A DNA stretch of 64,000 nucleotides from Tessaracoccus flavescens (GCF_001998865.1 NZ_CP019607.1:868001-932000), one strand, 5' to 3'. Shown: positions 7,978-16,874, counted from the first letter of the stretch. Made by a program: numbers and translations. The notes: generated by a model not told the origin, from the letters alone.

Positions 7978-8844
7978 TCAGGCTCGTGCGGTGAGCTGAC
8001 CGACGAGGTGCGGCTTGCCCTCCTTGTTGACGACAGCGAAGCTCCAGTCGTCGCCCTCCTGCTCGGAGGCGAACCAGACTTTTCCTGGCAGCAGGACCGG
8101 CTTCGCGAACTGCACCTTCACCGTGTAGGCCGGAGGCAGCTTCCCGCCGAGGGCGGCGAGCGCGCGGGCGTGGGTCCACATGCCGTGGATGATCGCGCGC
8201 GGGAAGCCGAACAGCTTCGCGGTCACCGGGGAGAGGTGGATCGGGTTCGAGTCGCCGGAGACGGCCGCGTATTGGCGTCCGAGGTTGGCGGGCAGCCGCC
8301 ACAGCTGAGAGGGCTCGACCCGCGGGGCGGCGAGACGCTCGGTCGCGACGGCTTCGCCCTCGACCTTCGCGCCTCCCGCCAGGTAGTTGGACCTGCCCTC
8401 CCAGACCAGCTCGTCTCCGACATGGATCTCGCCGCGCATCTCGAAGACGGCGCCCTTCGCGTGCGGCCGGAGGTTGTCGGCCCAGACCTTCATCCGCAGC
8501 TTCTCCGAGACGGAGACCGGGCGGTGCAGCGCCATCTCGTTGCTGACGTGCACCAGGCCTGCGAGCGAGAAGGGGAAGTCGTCCTCGGCCATGAGCGCGG
8601 CCTGCAGCGGGAAGGTCTGGACGTGCAGCCAGGTGCCGGGTACGTCGTCGCGCAGGGTGAAGCCGCAGACCTTGTCGTAGGCGGCGAGCTGCGCCAGGTC
8701 CTGTTTCTGGTCCATCAGCAGGTAGCTGCGCTCCGGGAGCCCGGAGACCCTCGCCCCACGCTTGCGCACCGACCCGACGAGGCCCTTCACCAGCAGCTTG
8801 CTGACGGCCGGCGGCGCGGGAAGTGATCTCACATCGCGGCCCAT
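7978..8844 (-). CDS. MaoC-like acyl dehydratase (double hotdog)
   Basis: 288 residues from ATG 8844; longer in-frame extensions would run into the upstream gene. The C-terminal hotdog carries the hydratase 2 motif region 'YAAVSGDSNPIHLSPVTAKLFGFPRAIIHGMWTHARALAAL', with the catalytic Asp and His in 'GDSNPIH' and the 'G.(W/M)' helix. The N-terminal half resembles a second, non-catalytic hotdog. It should hydrate trans-2-enoyl-CoA or dehydrate 3-hydroxyacyl-CoA. The start is one base beyond the stop of the long FabG, so it is the third gene of fadI-fabG-maoC, a set that can run beta-oxidation steps or reverse chain building. No targeting signal is seen. Confidence 0.85.
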   Translation of the reverse strand: MGRDVRSLPAPPAVSKLLVKGLVGSVRKRGARVSGLPERSYLLMDQKQDLAQLAAYDKVCGFTLRDDVPGTWLHVQTFPLQAALMAEDDFPFSLAGLVHVSNEMALHRPVSVSEKLRMKVWADNLRPHAKGAVFEMRGEIHVGDELVWEGRSNYLAGGAKVEGEAVATERLAAPRVEPSQLWRLPANLGRQYAAVSGDSNPIHLSPVTAKLFGFPRAIIHGMWTHARALAALGGKLPPAYTVKVQFAKPVLLPGKVWFASEQEGDDWSFAVVNKEGKPHLVGQLTARA

Positions 8845-8845
8845 G

Positions 8846-10234
8846 TCACGCCCCGACGAGGTTCTGGCCGCAGACCCGCACGACCTGCCCGTCGACCCCA
8901 CCCGAGGCCGGGCCGCACAGGTAGGCAAGGGTCTCGGCGACGTCGACGGGGTTGCCGCCTTGGGTCAGCGAGTTCGTGCGACGGAAGATCTCGCGCTGCA
9001 CGAACGGGATCGCGGCGGTCATCTCCGTCTCGATGAAGCCCGGCGCGACGGCGTTGATGGTGATCGGCCTGTCGGAGAGCTCGTCCTTCAACGCCCAGAC
9101 GTAACCCATCACCCCGGCCTTGGACGCCGCATAGTTCGTCTGGCCCTTGTTGCCCGCGATGCCGGAGGTCGACGCGATGCCGACGATGCGGGCCTCCTCG
9201 CCGAGCCCGCCTGGCATGTCTCCGCTCAGCAGATGGTCGTTGATCCGCATCTCTGCTGCCAGGTTCACGTCGAGCACGGAGGACCACTGGCGCTCGTCGA
9301 GGTTTGCGAGCAGCTTGTCGCGGGTGATGCCTGCGTTGTGCACGATGGCCCAGATGCGCTTGTCCTGGCCGTACCGCGAGGCGATGTGCCCCGTGATCCG
9401 TGCACCCGCGTCCGCCTTGGTGATGTCGAGCTGCAGCGCGGAGCCGCCGATCTCGTTTGCCACCTTCGCGAGGGCGTCGCCTGCGGCCGGGATGTCGACG
9501 GCGACCACCGTGGCGCCGTCACGGGCGAAGGTCCGGGCGATGGCCGCACCGATGCCGCGGGCCGCGCCGGTGACGACGACGATCCGGTCGGCGAACGGCT
9601 TCGCGGTCAGCTCATGGGTCACCTTTGCCTGCCCGACCCGCCAGGCCTGACCGTCGACGAAGGCGGAGCGCCCCTCGAGCAGGAACGAGAGGGTCGAGGC
9701 GAGATCGGAGGGCCGCGTCCCCTCCTTGAGGAAGACGAGGTTCGACGTAGCGCCGCCGCGCAGTTCCTTGCCGACGGTGCGGTTGATGCCGTCGATGCCC
9801 TGGGCGACCGCCTTGGCCTCGAGCCCATCGACCGCCGAGGCGTCGGTGGCGAGGATGATGACTCGTCCGGAGCCCTCGAGCGAGCGCATCGCGGGACGCA
9901 GCAGCGCTCGGATGCCCTCCAACTGCACGATCTCGCGCACGCCCGTGGCGTCGACGATGATCGCCCCGGGCTTTGCCGGGTAGCGGGGCGGCACACTGCG
10001 CCCCTTGTCGTCCTTGATCCGTGCCTCGGGGGTGTCGACGATGGGCTGGCCGGGGATGACCCCGAGCAGTTCGAGCGTCTGGCGGGCGATCCCGCCGCCG
10101 TCGAGCTCACCGAGGACGACGGGGCCGGTCGGCAGCACCCTGCCGCGGCGCAGCTTCGGCGGATCGCTCAGGCCGGCCTTGCGGGCCACGAACTTGCCCG
10201 CCGGGGTGGCGTAGATGCTCTCGAGAATGCTCAT
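8846..10234 (-). CDS. long-chain FabG-type 3-oxoacyl reductase (FabG4-like)
   Basis: 462 residues, about 200 longer than ordinary FabG. The N-terminal region (1-205) is a degenerate flavodoxin-like/Rossmann domain ('IIVDATGVREIVQLEGIRALLRPAM'). The catalytic SDR domain follows, with 'VVTGAARGIGAAIA' (dinucleotide site), 'HNAGITRDK' (NAG motif), Ser in 'ASTSGIAG', and Tyr/Lys in 'TNYAASKAG'. This two-domain form matches the high-molecular-weight FabG of actinobacteria, which prefers NAD(H) and long acyl-CoA substrates. Start ATG 10234 lies two bases after the thiolase stop. In this operon it probably interconverts 3-hydroxyacyl- and 3-oxoacyl-CoA. Confidence 0.88.
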   Translation of the reverse strand: MSILESIYATPAGKFVARKAGLSDPPKLRRGRVLPTGPVVLGELDGGGIARQTLELLGVIPGQPIVDTPEARIKDDKGRSVPPRYPAKPGAIIVDATGVREIVQLEGIRALLRPAMRSLEGSGRVIILATDASAVDGLEAKAVAQGIDGINRTVGKELRGGATSNLVFLKEGTRPSDLASTLSFLLEGRSAFVDGQAWRVGQAKVTHELTAKPFADRIVVVTGAARGIGAAIARTFARDGATVVAVDIPAAGDALAKVANEIGGSALQLDITKADAGARITGHIASRYGQDKRIWAIVHNAGITRDKLLANLDERQWSSVLDVNLAAEMRINDHLLSGDMPGGLGEEARIVGIASTSGIAGNKGQTNYAASKAGVMGYVWALKDELSDRPITINAVAPGFIETEMTAAIPFVQREIFRRTNSLTQGGNPVDVAETLAYLCGPASGGVDGQVVRVCGQNLVGA

Positions 10235-10235
10235 G

Positions 10236-11480
10236 TCATGCCTCCAGGATGGCGACGAGGCCCTGGCCGCCTGCCGCACAGATCGAAATCAGGCCGCGGG
10301 AACCCGGGCCCTTCTCGGCCAGCATCTTCGCCAGGGAGGCGACGATGCGGGCGCCGGTCGCCGCGAACGGATGTCCGGCGGCGAGCGAGGAACCCTTGAC
10401 GTTGAGCCGCGCCCGGTCGACGGTGCCGACCCCGGCCTGCTCGAGGGACTTCAGGGTGGCGAGCACGGTCGAGGCGAAGGCCTCGTGGAACTCGTAGAAG
10501 TCGAAGTCGTCCAGCGTCAGCCCGTTGCGCTCGAGCAGCACCGGGATCGCCTGCGCGGGGGCGAGCAGCAGATCGTCGCCGCCGTTGACGTAGTCGCTCG
10601 CGGCGACCTGCGCGTCGACCACCTTCGCAAGCACCGGCCAGTCGCGCTGACGAGCCAGTTCCTCCTCCGCGAGCAGGACCACGGCGGCACCGTCGGTGAG
10701 CGCCGTCGAGTTGCCCGCCGTCATGGAGGCCCCCTCGCCCTTTCCGAAGACGGGGCGCAGCTTCGCGAGGGCCTCGAGGCTCGTGTCGGGGCGCAGGATG
10801 CCATCCTTTGCGACCCGCAGGTACGGGGTGACGAGGTCGTCGAAGAAGCCCTCGTCCCACGCCTTTGCCAGGTTCTGATGCGACGCGAGCGTGAGCGCGT
10901 CCTGGTCCTCGCGCGAGACGCCCCACTTCTTCGTGGTCAACGCCTGGGACTCGCCCATCGAGAGGCCGGTGCGGGGCTCGACCACGCCCGGCGGAACGGG
11001 CATCAGGTCGCCGGGGCGGATCTTGGCGATGGCGGCCAGCTTCTCCGGGAGGCTGCGCGCACGGTTCAGCGCGAGCAGCGCCTTGCGCAGCGGCTCCGTC
11101 ACGACGATGGGCGCATCGGATGCCGAGTCGACGCCGCCGGCGATGGCCGTGTCCGCCTGGCCGAGCCGGATCTTGTTCGAGGCGTAGACGACCGCCTCCA
11201 GCCCGGTGCAGCAGGCCTGCTGCAGGTCGCAGGCAGGGGTGAGCGCGGAGAGCGAGGAGCCGAGCACCGACTCGCGGGTCAGGTTGAAGTCGCGCGTGTG
11301 CTTGAGTACCGCACCGCCGACCACCTCGTCGACCCGCTGCCCCGCAAGGCCGAAGCGCGCGACGAGCCCGTCGAGCGCGGCAGTCATCAGATCCTGGGCG
11401 GAAGCCATGGCGTACTTGGTGCCCGCCTTGACGAAGGGGGTGCGGTTGCCGCCGACCACCACCGCATTGCGTGAAGTCAT
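10236..11480 (-). CDS. fadI: acetyl-CoA C-acyltransferase (FadI-type thiolase)
   Basis: 414 residues from the second ATG of a double ATG (11483/11480); the ribosome site GAGAGG fits 11480 better. Catalytic residues are Cys90-Cys91 in 'QQACCTGLEA', the His of 'GHPFAATGAR' and the C-terminal 'CAAGGQG'. The 'GNSTALTDGAA' loop is typical of degradative thiolases, and 'GHPFAATG' points to the FadI subgroup. It should cleave 3-oxoacyl-CoA thiolytically. It is the first gene of an operon with long FabG and MaoC, divergent from a TetR gene that probably controls it. The symbol rests on subgroup motifs and is moderately sure. Confidence 0.88.
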   Translation of the reverse strand: MTSRNAVVVGGNRTPFVKAGTKYAMASAQDLMTAALDGLVARFGLAGQRVDEVVGGAVLKHTRDFNLTRESVLGSSLSALTPACDLQQACCTGLEAVVYASNKIRLGQADTAIAGGVDSASDAPIVVTEPLRKALLALNRARSLPEKLAAIAKIRPGDLMPVPPGVVEPRTGLSMGESQALTTKKWGVSREDQDALTLASHQNLAKAWDEGFFDDLVTPYLRVAKDGILRPDTSLEALAKLRPVFGKGEGASMTAGNSTALTDGAAVVLLAEEELARQRDWPVLAKVVDAQVAASDYVNGGDDLLLAPAQAIPVLLERNGLTLDDFDFYEFHEAFASTVLATLKSLEQAGVGTVDRARLNVKGSSLAAGHPFAATGARIVASLAKMLAEKGPGSRGLISICAAGGQGLVAILEA

Positions 11481-11503
11481 CATTGATCCTCTCGGGAACG
11501 TAT

Positions 11504-11543
11504 CTGTGACCGACAGTAGCAGGTACACCAAGTTTCGGATACC
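11504..11543. promoter_or_regulatory. candidate TetR operator region between fadI and tetR
   Basis: The 69-base divergent spacer holds CTGT-gaccg-ACAG (11504-11516) and a wider GGTA...TACC pair (11522-11525, 11540-11543). TetR proteins usually bind such short dyads between divergent genes. The half-sites are short, so chance occurrence is possible. Confidence 0.35.
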
Positions 11544-11552
11544 CTGAGTTGC

Positions 11553-12230
11553 ATGAAGCTGGACGGAGCGTCTCCCGGCGGGACGCTGAGTGACGACGAG
11601 GTCGCCGTGGCTGAAGCCCCGGTCGACGGACGGGCCCTGCGGTGGGAACAGCACAACGCAGAACGCCGTCGTGTCCTCGTCGAGGAGGCCGTGCGCGCGA
11701 TCCGCGAGCTCGGCCCGAACGTCGGAATGGACGAGATCGCGGCGCGCGCCAAGACCTCGAAGACGGTGCTCTACCGCCACTTCGGCGACAAGGCGGGCCT
11801 CTATCAGGCCGTCGTGGCGTCCGTGCGTGACTACATCCTGCGCAAGCTCCCCCTCGAGGAGGCGGAGCGCCTCGGGCCTCGCGAACTGGTCGCGGCCCTC
11901 GCCGACGCCTACCTCGCCGTCGTCGAGCGCGACCGCAACCTCTACCTCTTCGTCTCGTCGCGGCCTACGGGCGAGACGCCGACCGAGGACCCGGTGCTCA
12001 GCATCACCACGCGCATCGGTAACGAGGTGGCAGCGACCATCCGCGCCTGGCTGCGCAACCAGGGCCACGACGAGGAACCGGCCAACATCTGGGCCCACGG
12101 GGCGGTCGGATTCATCTGGGCGGTCGCCGACCGCTGGATCGTGACCAACCTCCGCCGCCCCCGCGCCGACGTCGTCGCCTACATCGACCGGTTCTTCGGA
12201 CCAGCATTTGAAGCCCAACAAAGGAGTTGA
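11553..12230 (+). CDS. TetR family transcriptional regulator
   Basis: 225 residues with a 30-residue acidic N-terminal extension. The TetR helix-turn-helix covers roughly 38-84 ('LVEEAVRAIRELGPNVGMDEIAARAKTSKTVLYRHFGDKAGLYQAV'). The C-terminal ligand domain includes 'HGAVGFIWAVADRWI' and a basic end. It is divergent from fadI and lies five bases before the acyl-CoA oxidase-like gene, with which it is probably co-transcribed. This fits a fatty-acid-responsive repressor sensing acyl-CoA. The ligand is inferred from context only. Confidence 0.85.
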   Translation: MKLDGASPGGTLSDDEVAVAEAPVDGRALRWEQHNAERRRVLVEEAVRAIRELGPNVGMDEIAARAKTSKTVLYRHFGDKAGLYQAVVASVRDYILRKLPLEEAERLGPRELVAALADAYLAVVERDRNLYLFVSSRPTGETPTEDPVLSITTRIGNEVAATIRAWLRNQGHDEEPANIWAHGAVGFIWAVADRWIVTNLRRPRADVVAYIDRFFGPAFEAQQRS

Positions 12231-12235
12231 ACCAC

Positions 12236-14164
12236 ATGACGATCTCACCCACGGGTGAAGCCCTCCGCAAGAGCCTCGACGGCCCGTTCCATGCACTCAA
12301 GCAGCGGTGGCGCGACGAGGTGACGGCCGACGACGTCGTCCGCGACACCGCGCTGACGATGGACGAGGCTCGCGACTGGGCCCTTGATCGGGTCATCGGC
12401 CTAGCGAGCCGTAACTTCGTGACGGCCGGTTTCCCCTCCGAGCAGGGAGGAACGGGCAACGCGGCCGAGTCGGTCGCGAACTTCGAGATGGTCGCCATGG
12501 GCGATCTGTCGCTGACCATCAAGACCGGCGTGCAGCACGGCCTGTTCGGCGGGGCAATCGTCAACCTCGGCACGTCGTACCACCACGAGACGTTCCTGCC
12601 TGGAGCCATCTCCGTCGATCTGCCCGGCTGCTTCGCCATGACCGAGATCGGCCACGGCTCCGACGTCCAGTCCCTCGAGACGTCGATCACCTGGGATCCG
12701 GAGACCTCCGAGTTCGTCGTCCACTCCCCCTCCCCCACCTCGACCAAGGCCTACATCGGCAACGCCGGCCGCGACGGTCGGATGGCGGTGGTGTTCGGCC
12801 AACTGTGGGTCGACGGCGTGCATGAGGGCGTGCACGTGGTGCTCGTCCCGATCCGGGACGAGAACGGCAACGATCTTCCGGGCGTCACCACCGGCGACCA
12901 GGGGCACAAGGGCGGCCTGCTCGGCGTCGACAACGGCACCATCTCCTTCGAGCACGTCCGGGTGCCGCGCGAGATGCTGCTCGACCGATACGGGGGCGTC
13001 AACGAGGCCGGCGAGTACGAGTCGAAGATCAAGTCGAAGAACGCGCGCTTCTTCACCATGCTCGGCACGCTGGTGCGCGGCCGCATCTGCGTGGGTGGCG
13101 GGGCCGCGTCGGCCGCGAGGAAGGCGCTGACCATCTCGGTCAACTACGCCAACCAGCGCAGGCAGTTCCGTGAGCCCGGGCTAGGTCACGAGATCCTGCT
13201 GCTCGACTACCTGACGCACCAGCGCCGCCTGCTGCCCAATGTCGCCGCCGCGTACGCGTTCGGCTTCGCCCAGAACGAGCTGTCGCTCGAGTTGCAGCGG
13301 GTGATGGACGCCGAGGGCGCCGATCCGCACGCGGCCCGCGCACTCGAGACCCTCGCCGCGGGCATGAAGTCCATGCAGACCCGCTGGGCCAACGACACCC
13401 TGCAGGAGTGCCGCGAGGCCTGCGGCGGAGCTGGCTACCTGTCCGACAACGCCATCACGCTCGCCCGCCAGGACGCCGACGTGTTCGCGACCTTCGAGGG
13501 CGACAACACCGTCCTGCTGCAGCTCGTCGCGAAGGCACTGCTGCTGAACTCCAAGACCAGCTGGGGTGAGATGGACCTGCGCGGCACCGCGCAGAAGACC
13601 GCCCGCCTGATCGGGGGGACGGTCCTCGAGCGCACGACCGCCCGTTCGCTGATCGACCGGCTCGTCGCGTCGGCCAACCGCAAGCCCGAGTCGCAGAAGC
13701 TGCGGGCACGGGGCTGGCAGATCCAGCTGTTCGAGTTCCGGGAGGAGCACGTCGTCGAGGGCCTTGCCCAGCGGATGCGCGCCGCCAGCAAGGCGGAGGA
13801 CTCCTTCGAGGCCATCAACCAGTGCCAGCCGCACATGCTCGAGGCCGCGAAGGCGCACATCGAGCGGGTGGTGCTCGAAGCCTTCGTCGCCGCGATCGAG
13901 GACTGCGAGGACGACTACGTCAAGGCGCTGCTCGTCAAGGTGTGCGACCTGTATGCGCTGTCGACGATCGAGTCGAACCGAGCCTGGTACCTGGAGCACG
14001 AGGCGTTCGACCCGCGCCGTTCCAAGGCGATCACCGCCGCGGTCAACGAGCTGTGCGGCGAGCTGCGCGGCAAGTCGAAGGAGCTGGTCGAGGGGCTCGG
14101 CGTTCCCGAGGACTGGCTGGTCCACCCTCGCACGGCGATCCCCCCGCTCAGCAACAAGCGCTGA
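12236..14164 (+). CDS. acyl-CoA dehydrogenase of the acyl-CoA oxidase-like type
   Basis: 642 residues from ATG 12236, with AAAGGAG nine bases upstream; a TTG at 12227 is in frame but less likely. The flavin/substrate motif 'TEIGHGSDVQSLET' followed by 'FVVHSPSPTSTKAYIGNAGRDG' is the acyl-CoA oxidase signature. The acyl-CoA dehydrogenase core contains 'EACGGAGYLSDNAIT' and 'DADVFATFEGDNTVLLQLVAKALL', and a long C-terminal ACOX-like helical domain follows (about 450-642). It oxidises acyl-CoA to trans-2-enoyl-CoA; whether electrons go to oxygen or ETF is not visible. It completes the beta-oxidation set with FadI, FabG and MaoC nearby. A strong hairpin follows. Confidence 0.85.
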   Translation: MTISPTGEALRKSLDGPFHALKQRWRDEVTADDVVRDTALTMDEARDWALDRVIGLASRNFVTAGFPSEQGGTGNAAESVANFEMVAMGDLSLTIKTGVQHGLFGGAIVNLGTSYHHETFLPGAISVDLPGCFAMTEIGHGSDVQSLETSITWDPETSEFVVHSPSPTSTKAYIGNAGRDGRMAVVFGQLWVDGVHEGVHVVLVPIRDENGNDLPGVTTGDQGHKGGLLGVDNGTISFEHVRVPREMLLDRYGGVNEAGEYESKIKSKNARFFTMLGTLVRGRICVGGGAASAARKALTISVNYANQRRQFREPGLGHEILLLDYLTHQRRLLPNVAAAYAFGFAQNELSLELQRVMDAEGADPHAARALETLAAGMKSMQTRWANDTLQECREACGGAGYLSDNAITLARQDADVFATFEGDNTVLLQLVAKALLLNSKTSWGEMDLRGTAQKTARLIGGTVLERTTARSLIDRLVASANRKPESQKLRARGWQIQLFEFREEHVVEGLAQRMRAASKAEDSFEAINQCQPHMLEAAKAHIERVVLEAFVAAIEDCEDDYVKALLVKVCDLYALSTIESNRAWYLEHEAFDPRRSKAITAAVNELCGELRGKSKELVEGLGVPEDWLVHPRTAIPPLSNKR

Positions 14165-14175
14165 CCGCGTCCGCA

Positions 14176-14208
14176 GAGCCGCGTCCCGGGACCACCGGGG
14201 CGCGGCTC
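14176..14208. terminator. bidirectional terminator between convergent genes
   Basis: GAGCCGCGTCCCGG pairs with CCGGGGCGCGGCTC across a 5-base loop, 14 pairs with one G-U wobble. It sits between the acyl-CoA dehydrogenase stop (14164) and the stop of the DUF3048 gene (14230) and can end both transcripts. Confidence 0.75.
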
Positions 14209-14229
14209 ACCCGTCTCGGCGGGCGGCCG

Positions 14230-14907
14230 CTACGGCCTCAGCCATGGGGCGACCACGGATGCCTCGTCGTCGACGATCTCCTCGGGGTGCGCCTGGATCG
14301 CCCGGTCGTACTGGGTCTTGCCGTTCGCCTTGTAGAGGCGCGACTTGTCGACGCTGTAGGCCGCGGTTCCGCGGTAGTCGAGGTAGGTCATCCGTTCGAG
14401 GTGCTCGGAGTTGGCCTTGACGTAGTTCATCACCCAGTCGGCTGCGCCGGTGTTGGCGAAGACGGGGAAGATCGGCGACAGCAGCGCGACGTCGGCCGGC
14501 CGGATCGAGCGGACGGGCCCCACGGCGTCGGGGTACTGGCTGTGGAAGATTGGGCAGAGCCGCGTGGCCGAGTCGCCGTTGGGCTGGCAGATCACGATGT
14601 CTGCGGCGTTGAGCCCCACCCGTGGCTGCTCGACCTTGAGGTTGGGCACCTTCACGGCGACCGCGGGCCGCGTGAGCGTCGCCGGGTCGGTCACCGTCAT
14701 GCCGGTCAGCGTTGCGCGGGGCACCGGCGTCGGCGACGGGCTCGGGCTGGGCGACGGCACGGCCGAGGGGGTGGGCGTCGGGGCTGCCGAGGTGGGCGAC
14801 GGGCTGGTGTCGGGCTGCGTGGTGGTGCAGCCGACGAGGCCTGCGACGAGGGCGCCTATAAGGACCCCGCGCCTGGAAGCGGTGATGTGTGTTCCGACCC
14901 TGTTCAG
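14230..14907 (-). CDS. DUF3048-domain lipoprotein with no canonical start codon
   Basis: About 225 residues if read from CTG 14907. A lipoprotein signal is obvious: 'RRGVLIGALVAGLVGC', with the lipidated Cys followed by a Ser/Pro/Thr linker of some 40 residues. The rest matches the N-terminal half of DUF3048 (YerB type): 'VKVPNLKVEQPRVGLNAADIVICQ', 'LCPIFHSQYPDAVGPVRSIRPADVALL'. The usual C-terminal DUF3048 subdomain is missing. No ATG, GTG or TTG occurs in frame between the purD stop and the signal peptide. The only overlap is CTGA, where CTG shares bases with the purD TGA. The start is therefore a CTG, lies inside purD, or is hidden by an indel. Function unknown; exported and membrane-anchored. 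Confidence 0.65.
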   Translation of the reverse strand: MNRVGTHITASRRGVLIGALVAGLVGCTTTQPDTSPSPTSAAPTPTPSAVPSPSPSPSPTPVPRATLTGMTVTDPATLTRPAVAVKVPNLKVEQPRVGLNAADIVICQPNGDSATRLCPIFHSQYPDAVGPVRSIRPADVALLSPIFPVFANTGAADWVMNYVKANSEHLERMTYLDYRGTAAYSVDKSRLYKANGKTQYDRAIQAHPEEIVDDEASVVAPWLRP

Positions 14908-16130
14908 TGGGGAATGCCGATGTCTGTGCGGTGGAAGCCTCCCTCGAGGAAGACGCCCTCGAGGAGAGCGTAGGCCCGCTGCCTGGCCTGCTCGACGTCG
15001 GTCCCCCGGCCGACGATCCCGAGCACCCGACCGCCCGAGGACACGAGCTGGTCGCCGTCGAGCCGGGTGCCCGCATGGAGGACGTAGGCATCGGCCTCGT
15101 CGGCGGGCAGTTCGATGGGCGTCCCGGTCGTGGGGGTGCCTGGGTACCCTTCGGCTGCCTCGACCACGACGACGGCCGCGCCGTCGTGCCATTCGAGGGG
15201 ACCGACGGTGTCGAGCTGGCCCCGCGCGGCCGCGTCGAGCACGCCCGCGAGCGGGGTCTTGAGCAGCGAGAGGACGGCCTGGGTCTCTGGATCGCCGAAG
15301 CGGACGTTGAACTCGACCACCCGCAGCCCCTTCGAGGTGAGGGCGAGGCCCGCGTAGAGGAGCCCGTTGAACGGGGTTCCCCGTCGACGCATCTCGGCAA
15401 GCGTCGGCTCGACGACCTTCGTCATGATCTCGTCGGTCAGCCCGGCGTCGGCCCAGGCGAGCGGCGAGTAGGCGCCCATGCCTCCGGTGTTGGGGCCCTC
15501 GTCCGCGTCCGCGACCCGCTTGTAGTCCTGGGCGGGAAGCAGCGGCAGTGCGCGTTCGCCGTCACAGATCGCGAAGAGGGAGACCTCGGGGCCGTCGAGG
15601 AAGTCCTCGATGACGACGCGTCCGCACGCCTCCGCGTGATCGAGGGCGGCGACCCGGTCGTCGGTGACGACGACCCCCTTGCCCGCGGCGAGCCCGTCGT
15701 TCTTCACGACGTAGGGGGCCCCGAACGTGTCGAGGGCGGCCTCGACCTGCTCGAGGGTCTCGCACACCCTGGCGTCGGCCGTCGGCACCCCCGCGGCTGC
15801 CATGACGTCCTTGGCGAAGGCCTTCGACCCTTCGAGGACTGCTGCCTCGGCGCTGGGGCCGAACGTCGCGATCCCCGCCTCACGCAGCGCGTCGGCGACC
15901 CCTGCGACCAGGGGAGCCTCCGGGCCGACCACGACCAGGTCGATGCCCAAATGCTGCGCGGCCTCGACAACGGCCGCCGGGGAGGCGGGGTCTGCGGAGT
16001 GCAGGGTGGCGATGCCCGCCAGCCCCGGGTTGCCCGGGGCGGCATGCAGTTCGGTGACGGACGGATCGGCGGCCAGGGCGCGGCCGATCGCATGCTCACG
16101 ACCGCCAGAACCGAGCAGGAGGATCTTCAC
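14904..16130 (-). CDS. purD: phosphoribosylamine-glycine ligase
   Basis: 408 residues from GTG 16130, which begins the typical 'VKILLLGSGGREHAI'. ATP-grasp features are present: 'GPSAEAAVLEGSKAFAKDVM', 'PYVVKNDGLAAGKGVVV', 'EDFLDGPEVSLFAI', 'NTGGMGAYSPLAW' and 'EFNVRFGDPETQ'. It ligates glycine to phosphoribosylamine, step two of purine synthesis. Length and motifs are normal. The next gene on the strand, a lipoprotein, abuts it, but the functions are unrelated. purA lies about 4.4 kb away in the window and no other purine gene is present between. Confidence 0.97.
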   Translation of the reverse strand: MKILLLGSGGREHAIGRALAADPSVTELHAAPGNPGLAGIATLHSADPASPAAVVEAAQHLGIDLVVVGPEAPLVAGVADALREAGIATFGPSAEAAVLEGSKAFAKDVMAAAGVPTADARVCETLEQVEAALDTFGAPYVVKNDGLAAGKGVVVTDDRVAALDHAEACGRVVIEDFLDGPEVSLFAICDGERALPLLPAQDYKRVADADEGPNTGGMGAYSPLAWADAGLTDEIMTKVVEPTLAEMRRRGTPFNGLLYAGLALTSKGLRVVEFNVRFGDPETQAVLSLLKTPLAGVLDAAARGQLDTVGPLEWHDGAAVVVVEAAEGYPGTPTTGTPIELPADEADAYVLHAGTRLDGDQLVSSGGRVLGIVGRGTDVEQARQRAYALLEGVFLEGGFHRTDIGIPH

Positions 16131-16175
16131 GCGCGCCAGCCTAACTTGAAACCGCCGCGCACCACCGACCGCGCC

Positions 16176-16211
16176 CACACAGTGTGCGCGAGCCTCGGGT
16201 TCCGCGAACCC
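16176..16211. promoter_or_regulatory. two palindromes in the purD divergent region
   Basis: CACAC-A-GTGTG (16176-16186) and GGGTTC-CGC-GAACCC (16197-16211) lie in the 115-base gap between purD and the divergent hypothetical gene. Both are perfect dyads of operator size. No cognate regulator is encoded nearby. Confidence 0.35.
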
Positions 16212-16245
16212 GCCTGCTGGACCGCCAGGCCATTAACCTCCCGTC

Positions 16246-16874
16246 ATGAGCTACGACCACTACCTGATCCCGGCCGAGCACGCGGACGACCCGGACTCCG
16301 CCGCCAGGCATCTCGACTCGGTCATGGACGATGAAGCGGCCCCGGATGCGCAGGCCTTGGCCGACGCCATCACCGCCCGCGACACGGATCCTGAGGTCGC
16401 GCTCCTCTCGCTGACCCCGGTGCCCGCCTCGGGAGACTGCGTGCTCGTCTACGGGCCGTGGCGAACCGTGCAGGAGACCCGCGACGTCATCTTCGCGGAG
16501 ACCCGCCCCGGGGGTACGCGGTCTACGATCCGCAGGACCACATCGTCTTCGACCCCCGCGGCGCCCATGGGGCGAGGCTGAGCACCTCCCATCGCGGCGA
16601 CTTCCCATACGCCACGACGCAGGCCGTGGAAGCGCTGATCGGCAAGCTCCGCATCGACGACCACCTGATCGCCAGCACCTCGGACGAGCACTACATCCAG
16701 GCCCAGCGCCAGGGCGAGACGACCTACGCGGTGGAGTACCGGGAGGGGGGCTCGTCGCGCCACTTCGCGACGGAGATGTCGTCCGCGGACGACGTCGCGG
16801 CGGCCTTCCGTGCCTGGCTCGAAAACGGTCCGTCGGAGCTGCCCTCTGGCGGATGGACGAGGCTAACGTTCTGA
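16246..16874 (+). pseudogene. conserved hypothetical protein, one-base frameshift
   Basis: The first frame from ATG 16246 reads 'MSYDHYLIPAEHADDPDSAARHL' up to 'RDVIFAETRPG'. The continuation 'GYAVYDPQDHIVFDPRG' to the stop at 16874 is in another frame. Adding one G to the GGGGG run at 16510-16514 restores a single 209-residue protein. The product is acidic and soluble, with no signal or membrane helix; the C-terminal half pairs basic beta segments with 'FATEMSSADDVAAAFRAWL'. I do not recognise a family. Because the break is at a homopolymer and both halves look intact, a sequencing error is as likely as real inactivation. Confidence 0.6.

Noticed and set aside
8829..9287. 152-codon minus-strand frame
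   Set aside because: It is an out-of-frame shadow within the long FabG gene, whose SDR motifs are intact in the other frame.
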